From positions 1 to 45,612 of the forward strand of contig JAGBWD010000037.1 of the NCBI GenBank assembly GCA_017629985.1: 45,612 bases of DNA, given 5' to 3'. The notes under the pieces are model-generated. The model saw only the letters and a list, made by a program, of their open reading frames with translations, searched no databases and had not been told where the DNA came from. The translations under genes were made by a program, and so were the position numbers. Source of the stretch: Alistipes sp. GTDB taxonomy: Bacteria; Bacteroidota; Bacteroidia; Bacteroidales; Rikenellaceae. Within the stretch, counting starts at the first letter, position 1. Each line of letters starts with the position of its first letter. Positions 15,162-24,406 of the stretch are shown here, one piece after another.

Positions 15162-17267
15162 TTAACGCATTCCTGGTGATGTGGTGTTGCGTAGGCCACC
15201 GCCGCCACCAAGGCCACCCATGCCGCCCATGCCACCCATACCTCCCATGTTGCCGAAGCCCATGCCAGAGTTCTGGTTACCATCCTTCTTCTTTGACTCC
15301 TCCTTGCGCTTCTTGGCCTCATCTATGGCGAGCTTCTTGAGACGCTCATCCTCACGATCGTTGAGCATCTTGATTACCGACTCCATAGTCACAGGGGCAA
15401 AGAGCTTATCCATATCTACCTCGATATCAAACTCCCAGTTCTCCTTCGTTGTAAATACCTCAAGGCCATCCTCATTCTTATATATCTCGGTGCGCTCGGG
15501 TTGGCGCATAAGTACCATATCTCCAGTATCCCACTTGCCATTGCCGTTCATATCCTCCACAACGCGGAGCATAACATCGCCAGCCGTGATAAACTCCATG
15601 ACATACTTGCCTGGCGTGACGTTGCGAATCTCACGTTGTGTCTTACCCTGACCATTTGTAAGCTGAAGGATGTAGCGCGCGTGAGGGTGTGTAGATGTGA
15701 CGTTTATATTCACAATAGCAAACTTCTCGGGGTTTGCTCCTGTATATGAACACTTTATGGTGTCGTTACTCTCCTGGGCTATATTCTCAAAGACCCCTGC
15801 AGGCATCAAAAGCTCATACTTTGCTTTTGGTTGCCACTCGGTGCGTAGCTGATACTTACGGCGGTTGATAGAGTCCTGCACAAAGTGGAACTCCACATCC
15901 TGTGGCTCGGAGTTCTCTTCCGTAGTCATCTTGAGGGTTATGAGCGTAGAGTCAAACTTTGTAACAGGGAAGTCAAACTCCATATCCACGTGTCTATGTT
16001 TATGGAAGTCTCCCGAGTTAGGTATTGTTAGCTTGAAGGGGTTTGGCTCCTCGGGTTCTACCCACTCCTCGCCCGCCTTCTCGGCCTTCTCGCGCTCCTT
16101 CTCCAGATCCTCACGCTTCTTACGCTCCTCCTTTGTTTCGACCTTTACCCATGCTAGGCGAAGCTTGTCTGTAGACTCAACAAGCTCGTTGATAGAGTCG
16201 TGCTTGAAGTATGTAATCTCGCCCTTTATGGTGTCGGGAAGCTCCTCGGGAGCAAGGTCGAACCATAGCGCCACGGTGTCGCGATTATAGTTTTGTGGGT
16301 CGTATATCACCTTATCCTCGGGGATAGAGTCGAAGCGTATCGATACTATATCGGGATTTGGGGCTCCGAAGTAGAGCATAGCCTTATGACGGTTAAGACG
16401 CTCATGTCCCGAGAGGGTGTGGCGTGCAAAGCGGCGATCCATGAACATTCGGAAGTAGAGCTGTGGCTCCGCAGAGGGGTACATGCGCAATGAGTCGAAC
16501 CAGATGTTAAATCCTGGCATGTAGCGAGGGTTATAGGTGGAGTCTAGGAATCCAATCTGATCTACCGAAGGCTCATACTCCATGTTGTTGTTGGTATCCT
16601 CGAAGGCGTATACGCGGTAGTTTACAGGCTTGAGGTTTTGTGCGATGAAGATACCATTCTTCTCGGCGCGAGCAATAACCTGTGGCTTGTACTTGAACAT
16701 TGTTGAGTCCCAATCTTTAGGCTGCTCTATGGAGTCGGCAATGAAGAAGTAGATGAACGACTTACTCACGGAGTCAGCCTTATACGAGTCGGCAGTATAT
16801 CCCGACATATACATAGAGTCAATCTCATCGCCGGTGGAGAATACATAGCGCATAGCATGCAGTGGGTTACCCTCGTTGTTGTCGGCTATCGAGGCACCAA
16901 AGTTTATGGCATAGGTGGTATTTGGGCGCAATGTATCCTTCATAGTCACCACGATACCCTTACCTCGGCGAATTACCGAAGGCTTCTTCTTCATGGCTGG
17001 TGAGGTATATAGCTCCTTCTGCACATCCTTAATCTGCACATACTCGTTAAACTCCACATATATCTTGGGGTAGCGCAACGTGTCGATATTTGTTGTGAAG
17101 TTATCGGGCTCCATGAATAGGATTACCGGAGGGATGGTATCCTTGGGGCCTCCCGTAGGTGTCATCGTTGAGGCGCACTTGGTGAGAAGTGCTGCACCAA
17201 ATAGCAACACTATAACCACAGATATAGACTTTGTGATGCTTTTAGTGATATTGCTTGTTTTGCTCAT
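15162..17267 (-). CDS. Large lipoprotein with N-terminal Ig-like (Big_5) domain
   Basis: This 701-aa protein has a lipoprotein signal (hydrophobic 16-28, cysteine in LLTKCAS at residue 31). An Ig-like Big_5-type domain follows at about 44-150 (IPPVILFMEPDNF, EFNEYVQIKDV, LRPNTTYAINFG). The middle is long and beta-rich with a highly charged stretch near 380-410 (KEERKKREDLEKEREKAEK). A calcium-loop-like DMNGNGKWDTGD lies near 590. The last 60 residues change character: a Lys/Glu helix, then a Gly-Met-rich tail. It is probably exposed at the outer membrane. Function unknown; families with this layout are common in Bacteroidetes. Confidence 0.75.
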   Translation of the reverse strand: MSKTSNITKSITKSISVVIVLLFGAALLTKCASTMTPTGGPKDTIPPVILFMEPDNFTTNIDTLRYPKIYVEFNEYVQIKDVQKELYTSPAMKKKPSVIRRGKGIVVTMKDTLRPNTTYAINFGASIADNNEGNPLHAMRYVFSTGDEIDSMYMSGYTADSYKADSVSKSFIYFFIADSIEQPKDWDSTMFKYKPQVIARAEKNGIFIAQNLKPVNYRVYAFEDTNNNMEYEPSVDQIGFLDSTYNPRYMPGFNIWFDSLRMYPSAEPQLYFRMFMDRRFARHTLSGHERLNRHKAMLYFGAPNPDIVSIRFDSIPEDKVIYDPQNYNRDTVALWFDLAPEELPDTIKGEITYFKHDSINELVESTDKLRLAWVKVETKEERKKREDLEKEREKAEKAGEEWVEPEEPNPFKLTIPNSGDFHKHRHVDMEFDFPVTKFDSTLITLKMTTEENSEPQDVEFHFVQDSINRRKYQLRTEWQPKAKYELLMPAGVFENIAQESNDTIKCSYTGANPEKFAIVNINVTSTHPHARYILQLTNGQGKTQREIRNVTPGKYVMEFITAGDVMLRVVEDMNGNGKWDTGDMVLMRQPERTEIYKNEDGLEVFTTKENWEFDIEVDMDKLFAPVTMESVIKMLNDREDERLKKLAIDEAKKRKEESKKKDGNQNSGMGFGNMGGMGGMGGMGGLGGGGGLRNTTSPGMR
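15184..15261 (-). repeat. Imperfect 9-bp tandem repeat coding Gly-Gly-Met units
   Basis: Within the 3' end of the Ig-like gene, short near-identical 9-bp units encode GGM GGM GGM GGL GGG near the C-terminus. The reading frame is intact. Repeats like this can change copy number by slippage without frameshift, because each unit is three codons. Confidence 0.7.
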
Positions 17268-17292
17268 TATTATCTCTTTTGCTCGTTTTCAA

Positions 17293-17871
17293 TTATTCGA
17301 TAGGCTCCTGTGTGGTGGTGTCATCATCCTCTTCAGGGATCTCCTCCTCGGGAACTAGTGGCTCACGCACCTCGTCAGGAAATGGGTTTACCAAGGTCCA
17401 GCCATTTGCCGAGCCTCCTGTCTTGTGTGCGTAGAGGTGTAGATATGTCTCCACGCATGGTAGGTTCATAGGCGTCTCGTAGAGGCGTGTGGCGAATATC
17501 TTGTTGGTGTGGTCAATAATCACAAGGAACATAACCTCCGACCATAGCTCTAGTGCTACCTGAAACTCCTCGCCAGGGTAGTATGCTCCCATAATCGCTG
17601 GCTTGGTGAGCTGCTTTTGGTTATCTTTATTGGTGATAACATGGTTTAGCGCATCCTCCCATGATGTTACCTCCCACTTCGATCCCTTCTCAACATTAAA
17701 GGCATAGCTCTCAATATCTACGTCAGCAGGAGTCATCATTATTGGGTCGCTCTTCACATTTTGCGACCACAGTTGGATAAGCATACGTGTTCCTTGCTTC
17801 TCATCCTTGAAGCATCCCGTGAGGCTCAAGAGAGCTATACATAGGGTGGTTATTGTTGTTATATATCTCAT
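17293..17871 (-). CDS. Small lipoprotein of unknown function
   Basis: This 192-aa protein begins with a short signal and a lipobox, LLSLTGC (Cys20). The body has no family I recognise; the C-terminal 25 residues are very acidic (EEEIPEEDDDTTTQEPIE). It lies 5 nt after folK and 25 nt before the Ig-like lipoprotein gene, in the same orientation. It is predicted to be membrane anchored at the periplasmic side or exported to the cell surface. Confidence 0.65.
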   Translation of the reverse strand: MRYITTITTLCIALLSLTGCFKDEKQGTRMLIQLWSQNVKSDPIMMTPADVDIESYAFNVEKGSKWEVTSWEDALNHVITNKDNQKQLTKPAIMGAYYPGEEFQVALELWSEVMFLVIIDHTNKIFATRLYETPMNLPCVETYLHLYAHKTGGSANGWTLVNPFPDEVREPLVPEEEIPEEDDDTTTQEPIE

Positions 17872-17876
17872 ATCTC

Positions 17877-18377
17877 TTATTTGTTGTGCATCAGCGCTTC
17901 GAGCATCTGCTGTGGTGTGGCGTTGAGGGCTGGGTGGTGGCGCATAGGCGCTATCTCCGCCAAAGGTCGTAACGCATACTCCCTCTCGGCTAGGAAGTGG
18001 TAGGGTATCGTTAGCCTCTCATCCGAGAACGTCTCATCACCGTAAAAAATTATATCAATATCTATGGGACGTGAGGCATAAGCCTCGCCCATGGCACTCT
18101 TTATCTCCATCTCCTTTGCCCTATCGCGACCAAGGAGTGCCTCTATGAGGTTTATGCGGCGCAACAGCTCATAGGCATCAAGCTCTGTTGTTATCTCCAC
18201 GGTGCGGTTTACAAACTCCCTATCCGAGGTGAAGCCATAAGGCTCCGAGCGATATTCATTCGAGGTTTTGATGACCTCACCTACAGCGCTGTTGAGGATA
18301 GCTATGGCACGTTCAACAACCCCTGCGGCATCCATATCATTAGAGCCTAGTAGTAATATGACACTCTTTGCACTCAT
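17877..18377 (-). CDS. folK: 2-amino-4-hydroxy-6-hydroxymethyldihydropteridine pyrophosphokinase
   Basis: This 166-aa protein matches HPPK in length and motifs: LLLGSN at 8-13, EPYGF (46-50), the loop around LLGRDR, and the signature RPIDIDIIFYGD (about 104-115) with the metal-binding aspartates. It transfers pyrophosphate from ATP to 6-hydroxymethyl-7,8-dihydropterin in folate synthesis, in the cytoplasm. It starts 2 nt after the holB-like stop codon. Confidence 0.93.
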   Translation of the reverse strand: MSAKSVILLLGSNDMDAAGVVERAIAILNSAVGEVIKTSNEYRSEPYGFTSDREFVNRTVEITTELDAYELLRRINLIEALLGRDRAKEMEIKSAMGEAYASRPIDIDIIFYGDETFSDERLTIPYHFLAEREYALRPLAEIAPMRHHPALNATPQQMLEALMHNK

Positions 18378-18379
18378 CG

Positions 18380-19525
18380 CTATTGTAGTCTGTTAATCTG
18401 CTTTGACACCGCAAGTGCAAAGTGTGTGAATACTATACGTGGAGAGCCATTCTGCTGTATCTGTAGCATGGCACGCTCTATCTCCTCCACAAGCACCTCA
18501 ATATTTTGGTTGCCGATAAATGGCGAAAACTTCTTGCAAAACTCGCGCTCCTCACCCCAAAGGTAGCTGATGGAGCCTAGCCCTGCGTGGAGCATGTAGC
18601 TCTCACGAAGCAGACGCACGGCGTGGAGGAAGAATTGTCGCTGTCCCTCACGTGTTAGAGCTGCAATATCGTCAGCCCACTCAAAAAGCTCTAGGTGTTT
18701 ATCGTTGTAGCTCAAACGCATGAGGCGTGTAAATAGCTCAAACGACTGTGCGCGACTCTCATCTGTCTCGCCACGAAGAAGCTCGCGAAGCTCTAGCATC
18801 GAGCCTCCAGCAAGACGTGCCATATTGTATGCCTCGTCCCTCTCCTTGCCCTCACGCATGGCAACACCCTGTAGCGTAGCTACGTCAATACGTCCCACGG
18901 CAACCTCTTGAGTTCTAGAGGTTATCGTCTGGAGAAGAAGCTCGGGATGCTCCGAAATAAGGATAAACAGGGTCTTATCCCATGGCTCCTCCAATATTTT
19001 GAGAATCTTATTTGCCGCCTCCTGGTTCATTGCTTCAGGGAGCCAGATAATCATCGCCTTATACTCCGAAGAGTAGCTCTTAAACTGTAGCTTGCGGATA
19101 ATCTCCTCCGACTCCTTGGCCGAGATAAGGCCCTTCATGGTCTTGCCAAGGTCTAACTCCCCATACCACTCATCGGCAGAGAAGATACCTCCGCTACGTT
19201 GCCATATCTCTCTCCACTTCTCGATAAACATGTCGCTGATAACAACCTCGCCACTCTTCTTCTCGCGCTTGTTCACCGGAAAGACAAAGTGTAGGTCGGG
19301 GTGGGCAAGAGACTCTATCTGTTTGCACGATGGACACTCTCCACATGAATCCCCATCGTGGCGATGAGGGCAGAAGAGATACTGCACGTATGCCAATGCC
19401 ATAGGCAGAGTGCCAAAGCCAGCATCGCCGCTAAAGAGCTGTGCATGGCTCACACGCCCAGCATCTATCTGCGCGCGAAGTCTTGCCTTAAGGGCATCGT
19501 GTCCTATGATATCTGCAAATCTCAT
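18380..19525 (-). CDS. holB: DNA polymerase III clamp-loader subunit delta'
   Basis: This 381-aa AAA+ protein begins RFADIIGHDALKARL. It has a degenerate P-loop (SGDAGFGTLPMA, without GKT) and a four-cysteine zinc module (Cys52, Cys61, Cys64, Cys67, in CPHRHDGDSCGECPSC). SRC-like conserved text follows (KILEEPWDKTLFILISEH, then TITSRTQ). The loss of ATP-binding residues is normal for delta', which acts as the stator of the clamp loader. Its start ATG shares one base with the stop codon of the flippase gene (TAATG), so translation is coupled. Confidence 0.9.
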   Translation of the reverse strand: MRFADIIGHDALKARLRAQIDAGRVSHAQLFSGDAGFGTLPMALAYVQYLFCPHRHDGDSCGECPSCKQIESLAHPDLHFVFPVNKREKKSGEVVISDMFIEKWREIWQRSGGIFSADEWYGELDLGKTMKGLISAKESEEIIRKLQFKSYSSEYKAMIIWLPEAMNQEAANKILKILEEPWDKTLFILISEHPELLLQTITSRTQEVAVGRIDVATLQGVAMREGKERDEAYNMARLAGGSMLELRELLRGETDESRAQSFELFTRLMRLSYNDKHLELFEWADDIAALTREGQRQFFLHAVRLLRESYMLHAGLGSISYLWGEEREFCKKFSPFIGNQNIEVLVEEIERAMLQIQQNGSPRIVFTHFALAVSKQINRLQ

Positions 19526-21006
19526 TATCGTACTCGTGCTAAAAATTTACCCAATATGCCCTTTACGAGCGCTCGAATATCAATCTTCTCGCGCCATATA
19601 GCGTAGTATATCGCCGAGAGGAATAGTATGATGTTTCCCACAAGGTGGATGCCATTGCCCCATGTGAGGAGATACTCCGATGCTAGGTATGCCGCTGCAG
19701 CTACAGCAAAGTACTCACCGATACGCTTGATGTCGTATGGAATGGGGAAGTGCTTCTGGCAGAGATAGTAGCTAAATGCTACCATTGTCGTCTCGGCAAT
19801 AAGACGTACCCATGCAGCACCGCGATAACCCATCTTTGGTACTAGGATAAAGCTAAATATGATGGTCACCAAAAGTCCTAAAACGGTGATGTATGCAGCA
19901 TACTTGGTCTTCTCCTCCCTCTTGTACCAAAACGACAGGTTAAACCATATACCTGCCAAAACATTTGAAGCCAATATCACAGGGAGAATGTCGATACCCT
20001 CGCGGAAGTTGCGGCCCACGATAAGGGTAAAGAGGTCGCGGAAGAGAACTATGCCAAGGAAGATAACCATCGAAGCCATAACGAAGTACTTCATCGAGGC
20101 GGCGTTGGCCTCCTTAAACTCCTCCTTCTTGAATCCAGCAAGGAAGAATGGCTCGGCAGCAAGGCGATACATCTGCGTAAAGAGGGTCATCACCACGGCA
20201 ATCTTCACTATAGCACCATATATGCCTAGCTCGGCCATCGAGTTAGCGCTGGGTGCTAGGAACTTAATCATCTGCCTATCTATAAACTCTGTTGCTGTGC
20301 CTGCGAGGCCACCAAGGAAGAGAGGCAGAGAGTATAAGAATATCTGACGCATCAGCGACCAATCTATTCGTGGACGTATTCGCTCGGTAGTTGGCAGGAG
20401 CAGTAGTAGGGTTACGATGCTTGCTATAAGGTTGGCCACGAGTACCCATCCCACGCCAAAATGAGTGCTATATAATCCTGCTACACCAAAGCCGATGGCT
20501 AGAGTGACGTTTAGAAGTACGCTTACGGCCTTCAAGAACACAAAGTGTAGTGCGCGACCCTGTTCTCGTAGCTTCGAAAATGGGATTATGGACCACACAT
20601 CGACCATCACTATCGCCGCCACAAACATAATATATTCGGGGTGTATAACATACACCTCGCCCATAACTCTGGAGAGTGGTGCGTTGAAGAGCGTAACGAG
20701 AATAAAGAAGATGATGGCGTTGAGCGATGTCATGCCCCATGTAGAGGCAAAGACACGGCGCTTACCCTCGCGCACATCTCCACCAGCCTCCTCGGCACGT
20801 GTTGTGAAGCGGAAGAAGCTAGACTCCATACCCATAGAGAGGAGCACAAGGGCAAAGGGTATGAGAGCATATATGTCGGTGACAATACCATACTCGCCCT
20901 GCTCGAAGATGCGAGTATAGTAGGGCGTCAGCAAATAGTTCAAGAAGCGAACAACTATTGTGCTGATGCCATATATCGCAGTCTGTTTAGCTAATTTCTC
21001 TAACAT
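19525..21006 (-). CDS. Polysaccharide flippase, Wzx/MATE-type (oligosaccharide exporter)
   Basis: This protein has 493 aa from the ATG at 21006, with about 12-14 hydrophobic segments. The N-terminus (KLAKQTAIYGISTIVVRFLNYLLTPYYTRIF) is typical of Bacteroidetes lipopolysaccharide biosynthesis flippases. The family moves lipid-linked glycans across the inner membrane. A TTG further upstream overlaps the promoter -7 box, so it cannot be the start. This is the first gene of the long minus-strand operon, which further down also encodes a phosphoglycosyl transferase. A shared glycan pathway is plausible but unproven. Confidence 0.9.
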   Translation of the reverse strand: MLEKLAKQTAIYGISTIVVRFLNYLLTPYYTRIFEQGEYGIVTDIYALIPFALVLLSMGMESSFFRFTTRAEEAGGDVREGKRRVFASTWGMTSLNAIIFFILVTLFNAPLSRVMGEVYVIHPEYIMFVAAIVMVDVWSIIPFSKLREQGRALHFVFLKAVSVLLNVTLAIGFGVAGLYSTHFGVGWVLVANLIASIVTLLLLLPTTERIRPRIDWSLMRQIFLYSLPLFLGGLAGTATEFIDRQMIKFLAPSANSMAELGIYGAIVKIAVVMTLFTQMYRLAAEPFFLAGFKKEEFKEANAASMKYFVMASMVIFLGIVLFRDLFTLIVGRNFREGIDILPVILASNVLAGIWFNLSFWYKREEKTKYAAYITVLGLLVTIIFSFILVPKMGYRGAAWVRLIAETTMVAFSYYLCQKHFPIPYDIKRIGEYFAVAAAAYLASEYLLTWGNGIHLVGNIILFLSAIYYAIWREKIDIRALVKGILGKFLARVR

Positions 21007-21060
21007 CCTCTTGTCTCCATTTTTCCGTACGCCCGTAACGTGTGCGTGCGCATAATCGCA

Positions 21061-21090
21061 CAAAGATACAACTTTTTTTTATACTACAAA
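21061..21090 (-). promoter_or_regulatory. Promoter of the 16-kb minus-strand operon
   Basis: Read on the minus strand, TTTG (21090-21087) and TATCTTTG (21068-21061) are 18 nt apart, near the Bacteroidetes consensus. Transcription would start around 21054, giving a leader of about 48 nt to the flippase ATG at 21006. No comparable box was seen in the gaps between the next fourteen genes down to 4919. Confidence 0.75.
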
Positions 21091-21129
21091 AAAATAAGAG
21101 GCCGTATAACATTTGTTATACGACTTCTT
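21087..21129 (-). terminator. Rho-independent terminator after the class III aminotransferase
   Basis: A 15-bp stem with one mismatch and one wobble (21096-21110 paired with 21115-21129, loop ATTT) is followed on the minus strand by a run of T (21095-21087). It closes the GH2/aminotransferase transcript just before the operon promoter; the T tract overlaps that promoter's -33 element. Confidence 0.85.
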
Positions 21130-21157
21130 AAACTATGGAGTCTTGTGTTTACAGGGC

Positions 21158-22351
21158 TTATAACCTGTCGAGAGCCTGCCAAATAAGGTGGCAACACTCC
21201 TCTATCTCTGTCTCGGAGATTGTTAGTGGCGGAGAGATTCTGAAGGCGGTGTCGCAATAGAGGAACCAGTCGCTCATAATGCCCACCTCTTTGAATATCT
21301 CCATCAGGCGGTAGAGGTACTCTGGCTTGCCAAGTTCTAGGGCTAGCAAAAGTCCCGAACGGCGAATTTCCAATATGCGTGGATGCTTCGATAGTCGCTG
21401 CTCAAATAGAGCGCCCTTGCTCTCTACGCTCTCCACAATATTGTTGTTTATGAGGTAGTTGAGGGCTGCTAATCCTGCGGCACAACATACGGGATGACCG
21501 CCAAAGGTGGTGATATGTCCAAGGCAAGGGTTGTGAGTAAAAGAGTTTAATATTTGTCTATTTGCCGCTACGCCACCAAGAGGCATTCCACCTCCAAAGG
21601 CCTTGGCTAAACAGACCACATCTGGGACTATATTGTACTTCGTTGCAGCAAACATCTCGCCCGTGCGACCCATGCCTGTCTGTATCTCATCGAAGATAAG
21701 AAGCGCACCAACTTCGCTGCAGCGAGCGCGTAGCGCCTTTAGCCATTCAGGATTGGGAAGACGTACTCCAGCCTCGCCCTGCACCACCTCACACAGCACA
21801 CCTGCAGTGCGTGATGTGATTCTATTTAAATCCTCAAATGAGTTAAAGTTTATGGCTCTTACATCGGGTAGCAGAGGTCGAAACTCGGCCTTCCACTCCT
21901 CGCCCTCGGGCGCGCCCATCATCGACATTGCACCATGTGTAGAGCCGTGATATGCGCGGCGCATGGAGATAAGCTCCGTGCGGCCTGTGTAGCGCTTTGC
22001 AAGCTTCAGGGCCACCTCTACAGCTTCGGCACCCGAGTTCACAAAATAGAGGCAATCTATGTTGCCAGGTAGTAGCTCGGCAAGGCGATGAGCATACTCC
22101 ACCTGTGGGCGCTCCACCATCTCGCCATATACCATAACATGCATGTAGTCGGCAGCCTGTTGCTGTACCGCCTTCACCACATCGGGATTTGCGTGGCCTA
22201 CATTGCTCACCGATACTCCAGCCACCAGGTCGAAGTATCGTTTGCCCTCTGGGGTGTAGAAGAATGAGCCCTCGGCGCGTGCCACCTCAATCATCATGGG
22301 TGATGGCGAGGTCTGCCCTACATGCTCCAAAAATTGCTTGCGTAGTATCAT
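21158..22351 (-). CDS. Class III PLP-dependent aminotransferase
   Basis: This 397-aa protein is complete for the acetylornithine/GABA-type aminotransferase family. It shows NSGAEAVEVALKLAKRYTGR (about 105-124), a cofactor aspartate in LLIFDEIQTGMGRTG, and the Schiff-base lysine in LAKAFGGGMPLGG (Lys249 region). The family moves an amino group between an omega-amino acid and 2-oxoglutarate; the substrate is not evident. No arginine biosynthesis genes are nearby. It starts 15 nt after the GH2 gene and must share its transcript, although a functional tie is not obvious. Confidence 0.85.
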   Translation of the reverse strand: MILRKQFLEHVGQTSPSPMMIEVARAEGSFFYTPEGKRYFDLVAGVSVSNVGHANPDVVKAVQQQAADYMHVMVYGEMVERPQVEYAHRLAELLPGNIDCLYFVNSGAEAVEVALKLAKRYTGRTELISMRRAYHGSTHGAMSMMGAPEGEEWKAEFRPLLPDVRAINFNSFEDLNRITSRTAGVLCEVVQGEAGVRLPNPEWLKALRARCSEVGALLIFDEIQTGMGRTGEMFAATKYNIVPDVVCLAKAFGGGMPLGGVAANRQILNSFTHNPCLGHITTFGGHPVCCAAGLAALNYLINNNIVESVESKGALFEQRLSKHPRILEIRRSGLLLALELGKPEYLYRLMEIFKEVGIMSDWFLYCDTAFRISPPLTISETEIEECCHLIWQALDRL

Positions 22352-22366
22352 ATCGCTATAGTGTTC

Positions 22367-24373
22367 TTATTTAATGCGAATGTTTATCTTGTCGCTAAAT
22401 CTATTCAGTGAATCAAAGACCTCGATGACACCTCTGTCGCGTATAACCACCGAATCTGCCGAGTAGTGACCCTCGGCTACGCGGCGCACGCTAACAGTGT
22501 CGCTATTGACAAGAACAATAGGGGTGCCTACAGAGCTATATACGTCAATAAATTGCAGTGTGTCGCGGCGCTCCCTCCATCGGCGGTTAGGGATATGCAG
22601 CGTGCCATCCATCTTATTCCACTTTGCACGATAGAGGTAATAGGAGTCTTTGAGACCCTCGTGGTCATATTCCACAAGTCCTGCCTGGTTTAACTTATAA
22701 CCACGGCGCACCGAGGCGTAGTCAAACATATTGTCGAGCCATATACCCCAGAAGTTACCCTCGTTCTCGATGTTTGCCATATATCGCTCATGGAGATATG
22801 TCTGACGACGTTCAGGGAGGTGACGTGTGTCGCGTGTAGCACGCTCGATGCTCTCTGTGATATGCTCGGGGTCTCCCTCCTCGCCGAAGCAGATGCCAAA
22901 GCGCATATCTGACCAACGAGGGTCGGAGAGCTGGCGGCACCATACCGCGATGTCATCGGCATTACCCTTGTAGTATCCTACATCTTGGCGAAGCACGATG
23001 AGGTCTGTGATAAGGTTGATGGCGCCATCGCTGTTGCTGCATCCTACGGTAAGGCGCGAAGGGTCGTGGGTGTGTGCAGCATCATTAAGCTCGTGTATAT
23101 AGCCCTCTACATTCTCGCCACGTTGCCATACAAGGTTGAAAAGACCCCACATGGCGATAGATGGGTGGTTGTAGTTCTGATATATTATATCCTCAAGCTG
23201 CTTTATGCCATTAGCCTTAAGCTCCGCAGATGGATAGTAGCAGATATCCGAGAAGGCGATGGGTGAGCGTGTGAAGGGGATGTCTACCCATGTTATAAGG
23301 CCTATGCGGTCACACAAGTCGTAAAGCTGCGAGTTGTGAGGGCCATACAATGAGCGGATGGCATTAGCACCCATGTTAAATATAGTCGCGAAGTCCTCTT
23401 TGAGGTGTGAAGGCTCTGTGGCCATGCCTACACCACTACGGTCATGAGCGTAGTTTACACCATGAATGTCGTGTGCTTTACCATTTATACATAGCTTATT
23501 ATCCTCCGAAATGGATATGTTTCTGAAGCCTGTCTCCACGCTTACCATATCCTGTGTTGAGCCATCGTTGAGGGTAACCTCCACACGATAGATGTTTGGT
23601 GTGTAGGGGGCCCATAGCTTGGGCTGCGGGATGAGGTATGGGATATCCACGATGCGCTCCTTTGTTAGCTTTGTGACGCGCATGGTGCGGTTGTCAATCT
23701 CCGCGCCATCGGGGTTTATTATGCGGATATTTATGCTCGCCTGGTCGGTTGTTGTTGCCGATATTACGCAACGTACATGGCCTGCTGCACGCTCGGCATT
23801 TACGCTCTCCTGCACAACATAGACACCGTCCGAGGAGTGGTGGAGAGGGGAGATGATATTCTTTGGTGTTACAAGCAGCTCCACGTAGCGGAGTATGCCT
23901 CCGGTGAGATCCATGTCGGAGGATAGTGGGAATATGTCGTTGCGTCTAGCATTAGATACCACCACACGGATATAGTTCTTGGCTCCATATCGCACCTTGT
24001 CGGTAATCTCCATGGTAAATGCCGTAAATCCTCCCTTGTGAGAGCCTACGTAGCTGCCGTTTACAAAGAGGTCGGCAACGCTCTGCACAGCACCAAAGCG
24101 AAGGAAGAGACGTTTGCCCTCCCACTCTTTAGGAATCTCCAGCTCTTTGGTGTAGTTTGCATCTGTCATCCCCCTGCCGTAGCTGCCAAGCTCGCACTGC
24201 CAGCTATGAGGAATCTGAACATGGTCGGCATTGTCGCCATCTGTGGCTTCGAGAGGGAAGAAGTGCCAGCCATCGTTGAGGTTGTGTATCTCGCGTGTAG
24301 GTTCTGCTGCCGAGAGTGTCGCGGTGGCAAGCAGAGTGGTTAAAATTGTCAAAAGGTATAGTCTATATTTCAT
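22367..24373 (-). CDS. Glycoside hydrolase family 2 homologue lacking the usual acid/base residue
   Basis: This 668-aa protein has a signal peptide (hydrophobic 5-22, SAAEP). The GH2 architecture follows: a sugar-binding jelly roll (about 30-175, WQCELGSYGRG, DLFVNGSYVG), an Ig-like domain (about 190-290) and a TIM barrel (from about 300, HGVNYAHDRSG, RSLYGPHNSQLYDLCD). The barrel motif MWGLFN is followed by Leu414, where GH2 enzymes have the acid/base glutamate (NE). The nucleophile strand reads GICFGEEGD instead of the usual SEYG type. It is thus probably inactive as a standard beta-galactosidase, or has a changed mechanism. It is likely exported to the periplasm and co-transcribed with the aminotransferase. 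Confidence 0.8.
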   Translation of the reverse strand: MKYRLYLLTILTTLLATATLSAAEPTREIHNLNDGWHFFPLEATDGDNADHVQIPHSWQCELGSYGRGMTDANYTKELEIPKEWEGKRLFLRFGAVQSVADLFVNGSYVGSHKGGFTAFTMEITDKVRYGAKNYIRVVVSNARRNDIFPLSSDMDLTGGILRYVELLVTPKNIISPLHHSSDGVYVVQESVNAERAAGHVRCVISATTTDQASINIRIINPDGAEIDNRTMRVTKLTKERIVDIPYLIPQPKLWAPYTPNIYRVEVTLNDGSTQDMVSVETGFRNISISEDNKLCINGKAHDIHGVNYAHDRSGVGMATEPSHLKEDFATIFNMGANAIRSLYGPHNSQLYDLCDRIGLITWVDIPFTRSPIAFSDICYYPSAELKANGIKQLEDIIYQNYNHPSIAMWGLFNLVWQRGENVEGYIHELNDAAHTHDPSRLTVGCSNSDGAINLITDLIVLRQDVGYYKGNADDIAVWCRQLSDPRWSDMRFGICFGEEGDPEHITESIERATRDTRHLPERRQTYLHERYMANIENEGNFWGIWLDNMFDYASVRRGYKLNQAGLVEYDHEGLKDSYYLYRAKWNKMDGTLHIPNRRWRERRDTLQFIDVYSSVGTPIVLVNSDTVSVRRVAEGHYSADSVVIRDRGVIEVFDSLNRFSDKINIRIK

Positions 24374-24406
24374 ACGTGTTATTTGGGTTTTACAATTTTG
24401 TGGTTA

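Noticed and set aside
21007-21063. TTG start for the flippase gene
   Set aside because: It overlaps the -7 box at 21061-21068, and the extra 19 residues do not fit the family start at 21006.
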